A stretch of DNA of 64,000 bases from DAOUBP01 sp034432655 (lineage in GTDB: Bacteria > Chloroflexota > Anaerolineae > CG2-30-64-16), in NCBI GenBank assembly GCA_034432655.1, contig DAOUBP010000083.1, forward strand, positions 1 to 64,000, in the 5' to 3' direction. The notes beneath the pieces were generated by a model that saw only the letters and a program-made list of their open reading frames with translations, was not told the origin of the DNA and made no database searches. Positions 1 through 7,149 of this stretch are shown here, piece after piece. Position 1 is the first letter of the stretch, and the number at the start of each line of letters is the position of its first letter. Position numbers and translations under genes: made by a program.

Positions 1-44
1 ACCGGCCACCCGTCACCCGTCGCGTGCGCGGTCACGCCGGCCCG

Positions 45-122
45 CTCACCGGATTTCCCGATGGCGCGCTCATTCTATCCCGGTCGCGACCGCCTGTCAC
101 TGTGGAAAACACCAGTCTTTTG
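45..122. repeat. 78-bp direct repeat, left copy
   Basis: This segment aligns without gaps to 5544-5621, with about 68 of 78 positions identical; the last 28 bases match exactly. It begins 14 bases beyond the stop of the minus-strand response regulator. The right copy likewise lies just beyond the stop of a minus-strand gene. Positions 1-44 hold nothing I can identify. Confidence 0.85.
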
Positions 123-135
123 ACCAAGTTTGCGC

Positions 136-780
136 TCACACGCCCCACTGCTCGACTGCGTGATCCTTCACCCAGGCGACCGCCGCGGCGCGCGCGGGCA
201 GCCCCAGTTTGCTCAACACGTTGCTCACGTGGAACTCCACCGTCCGCTCGGTGATGTGCAGCCGCCGCGCGATGTCACGGTTGCTCTCGCCACGACTCAC
301 CGCCAGCAGCATGGCGCGCTCGCGCTCGGTCAGGCTCGCCCACGGGCGCTGCACCGCGGCGCGCCACTGCGCGATGCGTGCAAGCTGATCGGCGCGCCAC
401 ACCGGCTCCCCGCGCGCCACGCACCGCAGCGCGGCCAGGATGACCGCCTGCGGTTCCGCCTTCGACAGATAGCCGAGCGCGCCGGCGTCCAGCAGCGCGG
501 TCAGGAAATGGGCATCATCGTGGCCGCTGAGGGCCAGCACGCGCACGGGCAGCCCGCGGCGCCGGATCTCGGCTGCGACCGCGGGGCCGTCCAGCTCCGG
601 GAGCACGCAGTCCAGCAGGGCCACATCGGGCAACAGCGCCGCGCTCTGCGCCAGCGCCTCGGGCCCGGTGTTCGCCTCGGCCACCACCTCGATGTCAGGC
701 GCCTGCGCCAGTAAAACGCGCAGGCCCCCGCGCAGGGTGGGATGGTCGTCGGCCAACAGGATACGAATCGGCTCGCTCAT
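136..780 (-). CDS. NarL/FixJ (LuxR)-family response regulator, full length
   Basis: DNA-binding response regulator of about 214 residues. The receiver domain comes first: the acidic pocket reads ADDHP near residue 11, the phospho-acceptor Asp sits in VALLDCVLP, and the conserved Lys is in LSKAEP. A LuxR helix-turn-helix follows, with LTERERAMLLAVSRGESNRD and the recognition helix region TERTVEFHVSNVL. The start at MSEPIRI is chosen because the receiver fold begins there and the ATG touches the stop of the upstream gene (TGATG), which suggests translational coupling. Its likely partner is the histidine kinase at 7150-8259, about 6.4 kb upstream on the same strand. A truncated second copy lies at 3265-3663, about 94% identical over 110 residues. 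The target genes are unknown. Confidence 0.93.
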   Translation of the reverse strand: MSEPIRILLADDHPTLRGGLRVLLAQAPDIEVVAEANTGPEALAQSAALLPDVALLDCVLPELDGPAVAAEIRRRGLPVRVLALSGHDDAHFLTALLDAGALGYLSKAEPQAVILAALRCVARGEPVWRADQLARIAQWRAAVQRPWASLTERERAMLLAVSRGESNRDIARRLHITERTVEFHVSNVLSKLGLPARAAAVAWVKDHAVEQWGV

Positions 781-1598
781 CACTGCTGCCTGCCCACGAG
801 TATCAAATCTTCCGGCCCATATACATGCCGCGCCACAAACGCATACCAGCGGCCGTCGGGCGAGGGCAAGACATCCGCCCAGTGGCCGGGGAAGTAGAGG
901 CGGTCGGCAGGCTGGTAGTACTTTGTCAGCAGCGGCCGGACGCAGGCGCCGCCGGGGCAGGGCGCGCGATACAGGCCGTCGAGCGGGCCGTCCCACGGTC
1001 GGCTGACATTGGCAGCCACATCGTAGGCCAGGGCCGGCCCCGGTTCACCGTCTTGCCAGGCGCCCGTCCGGTCGTAGCCGGCGCCGCGCCAGGTGCGGTA
1101 GACCAACGTCTGCTCGTCGGCCCACCCGAGCGGCTCGTAGACCAGGGGTCTGACCTCGGCGCCAGCCTGGAGTCCCTTTACGACTCCGGCCAGCCAGCCC
1201 CGCTGCTCGACCTGCCGCAGCTCGGCGCCGGGCGCAGCCTTCACCGCCGGCTGATACGGCCCGTACGCGAACGGCAGCGCCAGCACCCCCGCCACCCCGG
1301 CCAGGCACAGGTAGAACGCAGGCCGGCGCCAGACCCGGGAACGATCGCGCGCGATCAGCGCGCCGGCAGCCACGCTGGCCGCAACCAGGGCCGCCGTCGA
1401 GATGATGGCATAGCGCGGCAGATCGGCCAACAGCCGCGTGGCAAAGAAGTGCGGCGCGGCCAGCAGCCACTCCACCAGCGGCGCCTGGACGCCGAGCCCA
1501 TACAGCGCCCGCAGCGGCAGCGGCAGGAACAAGACCGCCCAGAACGGCAGGGCCAACAGGACGGTGGCGATGATGAGAATCGTAGATGTGCGCTTCAT
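780..1598 (-). CDS. membrane protein of unknown function
   Basis: 272 residues. I do not recognise the family. The N-terminal half has about four hydrophobic segments (residues 7-30, 40-55, 63-85 and 95-112). The C-terminal half is polar and probably extracytoplasmic, with a Cys pair in APCPGGACVRP and aromatic-rich segments near the end (SPDGRWYAFVARHVYG). The ATG is preceded by AAGGGCATCAC, a usable ribosome site. The stop codon shares one base with the start of the response regulator, so the two genes are probably translated together. It may be a membrane sensor or an accessory protein for the two-component system; that role is inference from position only. Confidence 0.75.
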   Translation of the reverse strand: MKRTSTILIIATVLLALPFWAVLFLPLPLRALYGLGVQAPLVEWLLAAPHFFATRLLADLPRYAIISTAALVAASVAAGALIARDRSRVWRRPAFYLCLAGVAGVLALPFAYGPYQPAVKAAPGAELRQVEQRGWLAGVVKGLQAGAEVRPLVYEPLGWADEQTLVYRTWRGAGYDRTGAWQDGEPGPALAYDVAANVSRPWDGPLDGLYRAPCPGGACVRPLLTKYYQPADRLYFPGHWADVLPSPDGRWYAFVARHVYGPEDLILVGRQQ

Positions 1599-1611
1599 GT
1601 GATGCCCTTTC

Positions 1612-2259
1612 TCAATCCCAAAAGCCGCGTATCAAAAGCGCCAGTCCCCACGGCGTCACGAGCAGCGCCAACAGGACCCAGGCCGCAAAAGCTGCGCCGG
1701 TCAGGAGGGGATGTGCGCGGTCCCGGGGCCAGAGCACCGCCAATGCGGCGATCAGCGCGGCCGCGGTGAGCGGCCACAGGGCCAGCGCGCCGTAGACGAA
1801 GGCCGTCTCGGGCAGGTTCTCGATGGGGAAGCGCCTGCGGATGACGGCCAGCTCGTCCTGGTCCAGCCCGAGCCCGCTCGCCACATAGGCGACCGTGGCC
1901 GCCGGATAGTTGTGGTGGGTCTGGAGGCTGCAAGGCCATTCCCTGCCGCGATATGTCGCGCGGCAAACCCCGCGTGCGGCCATGATCTCGCCTGCCTGGC
2001 GCGCACGCGCGGCCAACACCAGCTCGTCGCCTGCGATCTCGATCCGGCAAGTCTCTTCGTAAGGCGAGCCTGTGTTCTCTCGCACACAGTCGAGGCGCTT
2101 ACCTGAGAAGTAGGCCGTGCCTGCTGCGCCGTCCCACGAGCTGAGGCGCACGCCCTGGATGACCTGCGCCGCCGGCCCAGGCGCGGCGCTGCGCAGGGCC
2201 ACGGCCAGGGCGGCGAAGCACAGAAAGTAGATGGCGAGAACGATGCGTAGTCTGCGCAC
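1612..2259 (-). CDS. membrane protein of unknown function
   Basis: About 215 residues from a GTG start at MRRLRIVLAIYFL. A longer reading to 2382 would overlap the upstream gene by over 100 bases, so the GTG four bases after that gene's stop is preferred. The N-terminus has one hydrophobic segment that could be a signal anchor. A polar middle follows with three cysteines, including CVRENTGSPYEETC. Two C-terminal membrane helices close the protein. No family is recognised. It sits in a minus-strand run of small membrane-protein genes leading into the response regulator. Confidence 0.65.
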   Translation of the reverse strand: MRRLRIVLAIYFLCFAALAVALRSAAPGPAAQVIQGVRLSSWDGAAGTAYFSGKRLDCVRENTGSPYEETCRIEIAGDELVLAARARQAGEIMAARGVCRATYRGREWPCSLQTHHNYPAATVAYVASGLGLDQDELAVIRRRFPIENLPETAFVYGALALWPLTAAALIAALAVLWPRDRAHPLLTGAAFAAWVLLALLVTPWGLALLIRGFWD

Positions 2260-2263
2260 GGTG

Positions 2264-2671
2264 TTAGACTCTGTTGACCCAATCGCCAGGGTTTCGCCTG
2301 AGCGCCAATACAGCGACCAGCGAAGGCGCAAAGAACAAAACGAGAACCAACGACAGCCCTGGCCAGACGCTTCGGGACTCAACTAGATTCACATACACTA
2401 CCAACGCGGTGCAGAGTAGGGAGAAGAGCAAGCCGACGTACCGGAAAAGGCGCTCCACTTGCTTGAAAGTAGCCAGGGTAAAGCAGATGCCCCAAACTAC
2501 AAAACCTACCAATATCAAGTCGCCGGCAATCCAATCAAACCGATGCGCCTTAATAATCAGCAAATCGTCATGGATCCCCAACGAAAGGAGCACGCTGGCA
2601 AATATCAAAGCGATGAGCACACCATAGGCCCGCATGGCGATCCTCAACCATACTTGAGTCTGCCGTTTCAT
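2264..2671 (-). CDS. small integral membrane protein, four helices
   Basis: About 135 residues from the ATG at MKRQTQVWL. AGAAAGG lies 12 bases upstream, so this start is preferred to the longer reading to 2728, which would run into a perfect hairpin. Four hydrophobic stretches span most of the protein (residues about 12-32, 45-65, 75-95 and 105-125). No catalytic motif is visible and the family is unknown. The base composition is visibly more AT-rich than the genes on either side of the accessory block. Confidence 0.65.
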   Translation of the reverse strand: MKRQTQVWLRIAMRAYGVLIALIFASVLLSLGIHDDLLIIKAHRFDWIAGDLILVGFVVWGICFTLATFKQVERLFRYVGLLFSLLCTALVVYVNLVESRSVWPGLSLVLVLFFAPSLVAVLALRRNPGDWVNRV

Positions 2672-2697
2672 CTCAATACCACACCTTTCTAGAGTAG

Positions 2698-2734
2698 AAG
2701 GAGATGCGCTCTGGCGGTCAAAGCGCATCTCCTT
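2698..2734. repeat. perfect 13-bp inverted repeat (hairpin)
   Basis: The arms 2698-2710 and 2722-2734 are exact reverse complements separated by 11 bases, and the plus strand continues with TATTTT. The hairpin lies between the stop of the secreted-protein remnant (2795) and the ribosome site of the next minus-strand gene. It resembles an intrinsic terminator on the plus strand, although no plus-strand gene precedes it. Confidence 0.6.
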
Positions 2735-2794
2735 TATTTTCGATCGAGTCTCTGCACAGAGACACGGTTTACTGGGATCGAGCAGTCAAGTCAC

Positions 2795-3268
2795 CTACCA
2801 CAGAGGACTGTCAGGCCAAGATCCTTCAGGTGAACTATTGTTACAAGGATTGACCCATTTAGGGCAGTGTCCCAATACTGAGCAGGCAAATGCATTGTAA
2901 CAGACTTCCCATGAATCCGCGCTCCAAAAAGTAGCAGTAGCGCTGTCGGGAATCTTATAGGCGTTACAGCTACCCCAACTGGCACGATATATGCCATCGA
3001 TACCCTGTTGAGGAGGTTGAGCCCAAATCAAGGAATAGCTGCTTTCTGGCAATACGGAGTACTTGGCACCATTTTGACCCGGATTGGCGAAATTCCACAC
3101 TACTTTGCCTGGCCCCCAGATCTCGCGTATGCACAAACTTAGCCCTGATGGCTGTACCTGTCCTTTGTTGCTATCCAACTGATCAGGGTAACCTACAACT
3201 GAAGGAGCCTGAATGGCAACCTTGATTCCGAGGAGCCTGGCCTTATCGTTTTCATCTTCAGCAATCAA
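2795..3268 (-). CDS. remnant of a Cys-rich, possibly secreted protein (5' end replaced)
   Basis: The frame stays open upstream of 3268 to at least 3331, where the sequence switches abruptly to response-regulator DNA. Coding-like residues in the extra part read YDDLVRSGKISEEELRTL. From 3268 the fragment has about 157 residues with Trp, Tyr and six C-terminal cysteines (CYNAFACSVLGHCPKW, then CNN). No signal peptide survives, so the original N-terminus is missing. Translation could restart at the TTG at 3268-3266, whose bases overlap the TGA of the upstream chimeric regulator (TTGA). The family is not recognised. The AT content is higher than in the flanking core genes, consistent with acquisition by transfer. 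Confidence 0.5.
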   Translation of the reverse strand: MIAEDENDKARLLGIKVAIQAPSVVGYPDQLDSNKGQVQPSGLSLCIREIWGPGKVVWNFANPGQNGAKYSVLPESSYSLIWAQPPQQGIDGIYRASWGSCNAYKIPDSATATFWSADSWEVCYNAFACSVLGHCPKWVNPCNNSSPEGSWPDSPLW

Positions 3269-3663
3269 CGTCCGTAGTTCTTCTTCTGATATCTTACCAG
3301 AACGGACCAGGTCGTCATATTTTCTCCAGAGTGCGGTTCCGCCTTCGACAGATAGCCGAGCGCGCCGGCGTCCAGCAGCGCGGTCAGGAAATGGGCCTCA
3401 TCGTGGCCGCTCAGGGCCAGCACGTGCACGGGCAGCCCGCGACGCCGGATTTCGGCTGCGACCGCGGGGCCGTCCAGCTCCGGCAGCACGCAGTCCAGCA
3501 GGGCCACATCGGGCAGCAGCGCCGCGCTCTGCGCCAGCGCCTCAGGGCCGGTGTCCGCCTCGGCCACCACCTCGATGTCGGACGCCTGCGCCAGCAAAAC
3601 GCGCAGGCCCCCGCGCAGGGTGGGATGGTCGTCGGCCAACAGGACACGAATGGGATCGGTCAT
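3265..3663 (-). CDS. truncated duplicate of the LuxR-family response regulator (receiver only, chimeric tail)
   Basis: 132 residues. Residues 1-110 are a near copy of the receiver at 136-780, with about 7 substitutions (for example S2T, E3D and I7V), and the phospho-acceptor and Lys positions are kept. Nucleotides 3332-3663 correspond without gaps to 449-780. After LSKAEPH the frame continues into unrelated DNA for 22 residues (SGENMTTWSVLVRYQKKNY...) and stops, so the helix-turn-helix is lost. The ATG overlaps the stop of the upstream membrane gene by four bases (ATGA). If made, it could act as a phosphate sink or decoy receiver for the nearby kinase; it may equally be a decaying duplicate. 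Confidence 0.85.
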   Translation of the reverse strand: MTDPIRVLLADDHPTLRGGLRVLLAQASDIEVVAEADTGPEALAQSAALLPDVALLDCVLPELDGPAVAAEIRRRGLPVHVLALSGHDEAHFLTALLDAGALGYLSKAEPHSGENMTTWSVLVRYQKKNYGR

Positions 3664-3980
3664 CTCCCAATCCGCGATTGAGGGCGGCGCCGGCGCCGCC
3701 CAACAAACCACACAATCAACAGAGCGAAGGCCAGAAAGAGGCTGGCGATGCCGAAACTAACATAATAGGGGAGCAAATCATCCGCCAAGTCCCAGTACGC
3801 TGGATTCCAACGGCCATCAGTACAGCAATGACGCAACACCCAGTTGCGAATTAACAGCGCTGTGATCAGTCCGCCAAGCGCGATACCGTTGAGGAAAAGA
3901 AGAATTCCGTAGAACAGACGCCAGAATCTGGTTGTTTTATCGATGGTGACGCTATAGAGTCTATAGAGTCTATTGGACAT
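3660..3980 (-). CDS. small membrane protein, two helices
   Basis: About 106 residues from ATG at MSNRLYRLYS, with GTGAGAC about ten bases upstream. Longer starts at 3998 (ATG) and 4031 (GTG) are possible but lack a ribosome site. Two hydrophobic segments (about residues 22-46 and 72-95) flank a loop containing HCCTDGRW. The C-terminus is very basic (GRRRRRPQSRIGR) and should be cytoplasmic. No family is recognised. Its stop overlaps the start of the truncated regulator, mirroring the membrane-gene/regulator pair at 780-1598. Confidence 0.6.
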   Translation of the reverse strand: MSNRLYRLYSVTIDKTTRFWRLFYGILLFLNGIALGGLITALLIRNWVLRHCCTDGRWNPAYWDLADDLLPYYVSFGIASLFLAFALLIVWFVGRRRRRPQSRIGR

Positions 3981-4128
3981 TAGTTTTGTCTCACACATGG
4001 GAAAAGAGCCGGCTGGCTGATTTGCTTTCACTCAGACGCTGGGGTGATTTGCAGGGCTATTCTTGGATAGGCCATGCGGATACTTCCATTGCTCACTGCC
4101 GGTGGAGGATGGCGTATGTTCACTTTGC

Positions 4129-4512
4129 TTATTGGGCCGGATAAGGCCACAACCAGGGTGTCATCAGGTTAATGCCAAAAATCGCTATGGCGATCAGACT
4201 CACAAGCAAGCCCACTAGAGTGATCCCGCGCTTATACTTGACCAGTTCTATTACAGTGGCCCCCAAAGCAATAGCGATAACAATCAGCACCACCCAAAGC
4301 CCAGGCAGAAAGAGCAGGAGACCGATACGTTCAGGCAGAGAACGCAACAAAGGCCCGAGAACAAGGGCGCTGATGCAGGCGATCATAGGAAGGCCAATCG
4401 TGCGCCTGGCATTCCATGTGCGCAGGACATAGAGCAATCCCACCACGCTGACTGCAAGCACAACCAGTATCGTTAACCAAAGCAAGTATCCCGTCGAGTG
4501 AGTCTGCAACAT
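4129..4512 (-). CDS. small integral membrane protein, four helices
   Basis: 127 residues, almost wholly hydrophobic: segments at about residues 8-30, 40-58, 62-85 and 95-117, with short basic loops (RTWNARR and KYKRG). The ATG is preceded by CTGGAG ten bases upstream. Family and function are unknown. It belongs to the accessory block of small membrane proteins. The 98 bases between it and the next gene hold nothing I can identify. Confidence 0.65.
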   Translation of the reverse strand: MLQTHSTGYLLWLTILVVLAVSVVGLLYVLRTWNARRTIGLPMIACISALVLGPLLRSLPERIGLLLFLPGLWVVLIVIAIALGATVIELVKYKRGITLVGLLVSLIAIAIFGINLMTPWLWPYPAQ

Positions 4513-4619
4513 GTGATAAAACTCCAGTAGGACAGTTAATGCGGGAAACGTATCAACGTTGTACAGTTCCGTCTGGTTTTACACGGCGCTGAACGCTATC
4601 CTTGTACGGCATTTATTTG

Positions 4620-4638
4620 GCGGCCCTGATAGGGCCGC
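4620..4638. repeat. 8-bp perfect hairpin in a 256-base intergenic gap
   Basis: GCGGCCCT and AGGGCCGC flank a three-base loop. The hairpin lies between the stop of the secreted protein (4769) and the next minus-strand start (4512). On the minus strand it is followed by CAAATAAAT, a poor T-tract, so terminator function is only possible. Nothing else is evident in 4513-4768. Confidence 0.45.
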
Positions 4639-4768
4639 TGCTTTGCGTGACCTGGAGTCGGAGGATGCGACGACCGCACAACTGACTTGTGAATTGCATC
4701 GGCGCATCCTTCGACTACACGGTGCATAATGCTAGACCCGGGGCAACACGAGCAGCATAAACAATATT

Positions 4769-5518
4769 CTAGGGTTTATAGATTCTAGCATGGGCTTTCC
4801 AGACCTCCGCTCCTCCAACCTTTGACAAGCCCTCATTGCCCACACATGTAGTAATGACATTCGAGTTGGTGTCATACCATGTCTTAAGACCTCCGTACTT
4901 CACTGTATAGTACGCAATTGCACTGTCTACCAGTAGATGAGTTGGCGAGTTCGCTCGCAATCCAGCGGGATTCGTAACGTTAGTAGAATAGGAGTAGGCA
5001 AAGTTAGTCTCAGGGCCTCGCTCGATTGGGCATCGATTCCCATTATCCATCCAATACATGTACGCCGTCCGGCTCTCACCCCATCCGATCGCAGTATAGG
5101 GTGTCAACAAAGTACCAAATGCAAGTGGCTGTACTGCCTGAGGCCCGATATCCGAGTCTTTCCGGCCTGATTTATCGTCGTGACTGCGTTTCGTCGCCGA
5201 CCGTTCGAACACCAGAGCCTTCTGTTCGATAGAAAGCGCATCATAGCAAGCCCTGATGGATTTTGAATCCCGCAATTCTGTCTGTGCAATCTCAGCAATG
5301 GCGGTTACCATTTGATCTGGATCTGTTGCGGCAAGCGCACAAGAGGCAGCCGCCGATGCGGTGCCGGAATCTGGCAGAGTGTATTCCATTCCAACGTTTG
5401 GCAACATTTCATTGGGCATCAGAGGGGGTTGTGCCTCCTGCGCCAACGCGCTGGGGAAACTGCTCACCAGCAACATGCCAACCAACAACAGTACGAGCAA
5501 GACGTTCGACTTCTTCAT
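4769..5518 (-). CDS. secreted protein of unknown function
   Basis: 249 residues from ATG at MKKSNVLL. GGAGG lies six bases upstream, which rules out the longer reading that starts inside the 78-bp repeat. A clear signal peptide (basic start, hydrophobic core VLLVLLLVGMLLVSS, then SALA) should direct export. The mature part has Cys in SCAL, ACYD, RCPIE and TTCVG, a basic linker (ATKRSHDDKSGRKD) and an aromatic-rich C-terminal domain. No family is recognised. The linker may be a processing site, which is speculation. The sequence is AT-richer than neighbouring core genes. Confidence 0.72.
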   Translation of the reverse strand: MKKSNVLLVLLLVGMLLVSSFPSALAQEAQPPLMPNEMLPNVGMEYTLPDSGTASAAASCALAATDPDQMVTAIAEIAQTELRDSKSIRACYDALSIEQKALVFERSATKRSHDDKSGRKDSDIGPQAVQPLAFGTLLTPYTAIGWGESRTAYMYWMDNGNRCPIERGPETNFAYSYSTNVTNPAGLRANSPTHLLVDSAIAYYTVKYGGLKTWYDTNSNVITTCVGNEGLSKVGGAEVWKAHARIYKP

Positions 5519-5543
5519 AGTGTTCCTCCAAGAAGGTGTGCTA

Positions 5544-5621
5544 CTCACCGGATTTCCCGATGGCACGCTCACTCTACTACGAAGGCCACCGCTTGTCACT
5601 GTGGAAAACACCAGTCTTTTG
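5544..5621. repeat. 78-bp direct repeat, right copy
   Basis: Partner of 45-122, in the same orientation. It lies between the ribosome site of the secreted protein gene and the stop of the gene at 5665. Recombination between the two copies would remove 5499 bp, including the full-length regulator. Confidence 0.85.
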
Positions 5622-5664
5622 CGGGAATTTCAGGCTTGTGCAGCCCACCATGCGGTTACGCGGT

Positions 5665-7122
5665 TCACTTCCCGCCGCGCAGCAGCGCATCAAACTCCTC
5701 GGCCGCGTAGAGCATGCGGCCCTGGTGGCGGGCCAGGCTGAACCAATCCCACTGGGTGTCGCCCAGCGGGCCGTCCATGAACCAGCACAGCGCAACCACC
5801 TGCGGCTGGCTGTTGATCTCGGCCAGCGCCGCGGTCAGCCAGCCGGATGGATAGTTCTGCGCCGGGGGTGTCTTGGCATCGGGCGCGTAGGTGTTGGTCG
5901 AGGTGATATAGGCCGGCAGGCCGCGCGTCGCCGGGTAGGCGTTGATGATCGCCAGCCAGTCGCGGTAGACTCGAAAGCCGGCCTGCGCGCCGCCCCAGGC
6001 TGCACGCGGCAGGTCGTGCCCGGGTTCTTGCCCGCGCGTCTCGTCCGAAAGCTCGGACGCATCCGGCCGGCCGGGCGCCTGCAAGGCAAACCCATCGGGC
6101 GCGACCAGCGCGATGCCGGCCGCGGCTTTCGCCTGCGCCGCGGCATCCAGGTGCGCCACCAGGGAACGCATGTAATCCAACCACGGCGCCTGGCTCGCCC
6201 CCGGCTGATCGCCGCCCTGGTCGCCGATCCACGGCCGCACCGGGCCCACCAGCACGCGCACGCGGGGGTTTACGGCACGAATCGTCTGTACGGCGTTGTC
6301 AGAGTGCGTCACATCTTCGCCGTAACCGTTGAACAGCCGTGCGTACCAGCCGGGCGTCACCGGCCGATCGGGGGCCTGGCTGTTGGCGTCCAGCGCGTTG
6401 AACCCGCTGCCGATGATGTAGCCGTAGACCCCGGCCAGGCGGTCATCACGCGCCAGGCGGCGCAGATAGGCCAGATACTCGGCCAGCGCCAGCTCATCGC
6501 CCGCCGGGGGGAGGGTTTGCCCCCGGTCGTAGTCCACGCGCACCAGCACACGCTGCCCCTTGCTGATCGCAGCGTAAACGCGCTCGGCCAACGCATCCGC
6601 GCGCCAGTAGGGATCCTCCGGCGGTCGGACGTAGGTCAGGTCCACGATCCAACCGCTGCGGCCGTGCCAGTCGCGGGCCGGATCGGCAAAAACGACCCCC
6701 AGGCTGGTGGGCACACCCTCGTCAGCTTCCTTACGGTCCCGATCCCCCAGCGCCAGCCGGCCGCGCTCCTGGCAGCCGGTCGCGCAATCGTGGTAGAAGA
6801 TCAGCGGGCCCGCCACGGAGACGGTCAGCGGGATGCGCCACTCCCAACGCCAAATGCCGCCCGGCTGCGCCTGCCAGCTCGCAGAGCCCGCCGAGCGGCC
6901 GGCGACCGTCAGGAGCACATCGCCCCACGGCTCGCTGTCGGCCACGATCGCCCGCCGGTCTGCGGCCACCCATTGCATCTGCGGCCAGGGCAGATCCGCC
7001 TCGCCGCCGGGCAGCACCGCCACGCGGCCCCGGATCGGCAGCAGCCAGTAGCCACCCAGCAACAATGCGATCAACAGTGCTGGCCAGAGGCGGCCGAGCA
7101 AACGCAAGATACCGTTCTTCAT
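5665..7122 (-). CDS. membrane-anchored extracytoplasmic protein, glycosidase-like
   Basis: About 485 residues from ATG at MKNGILRLL, with GGAAG nine bases upstream. A single N-terminal hydrophobic segment (PALLIALLLGGYWLL) anchors or exports the protein. The remaining 450 residues alternate hydrophobic strands with acidic turns, for example RVLVRVDYDRGQTLP, VYGYIIGSGFNALD, RVRVLVGPVRPW and AYITSTNTYAP, then VVALCWFMDGPLGD. That pattern is typical of TIM-barrel glycoside hydrolases, but I cannot assign a family or catalytic pair. It follows the histidine kinase by 27 bases and is probably co-transcribed with it, so it may supply or process the signal. That role is inferred. Confidence 0.7.
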   Translation of the reverse strand: MKNGILRLLGRLWPALLIALLLGGYWLLPIRGRVAVLPGGEADLPWPQMQWVAADRRAIVADSEPWGDVLLTVAGRSAGSASWQAQPGGIWRWEWRIPLTVSVAGPLIFYHDCATGCQERGRLALGDRDRKEADEGVPTSLGVVFADPARDWHGRSGWIVDLTYVRPPEDPYWRADALAERVYAAISKGQRVLVRVDYDRGQTLPPAGDELALAEYLAYLRRLARDDRLAGVYGYIIGSGFNALDANSQAPDRPVTPGWYARLFNGYGEDVTHSDNAVQTIRAVNPRVRVLVGPVRPWIGDQGGDQPGASQAPWLDYMRSLVAHLDAAAQAKAAAGIALVAPDGFALQAPGRPDASELSDETRGQEPGHDLPRAAWGGAQAGFRVYRDWLAIINAYPATRGLPAYITSTNTYAPDAKTPPAQNYPSGWLTAALAEINSQPQVVALCWFMDGPLGDTQWDWFSLARHQGRMLYAAEEFDALLRGGK

Positions 7123-7149
7123 TGGCAATTTCTTCCGCAGCTTCCTGCC

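Noticed and set aside
1..44. Possible end of an upstream gene
   Set aside because: Too short to judge; no motif or conserved frame is visible.
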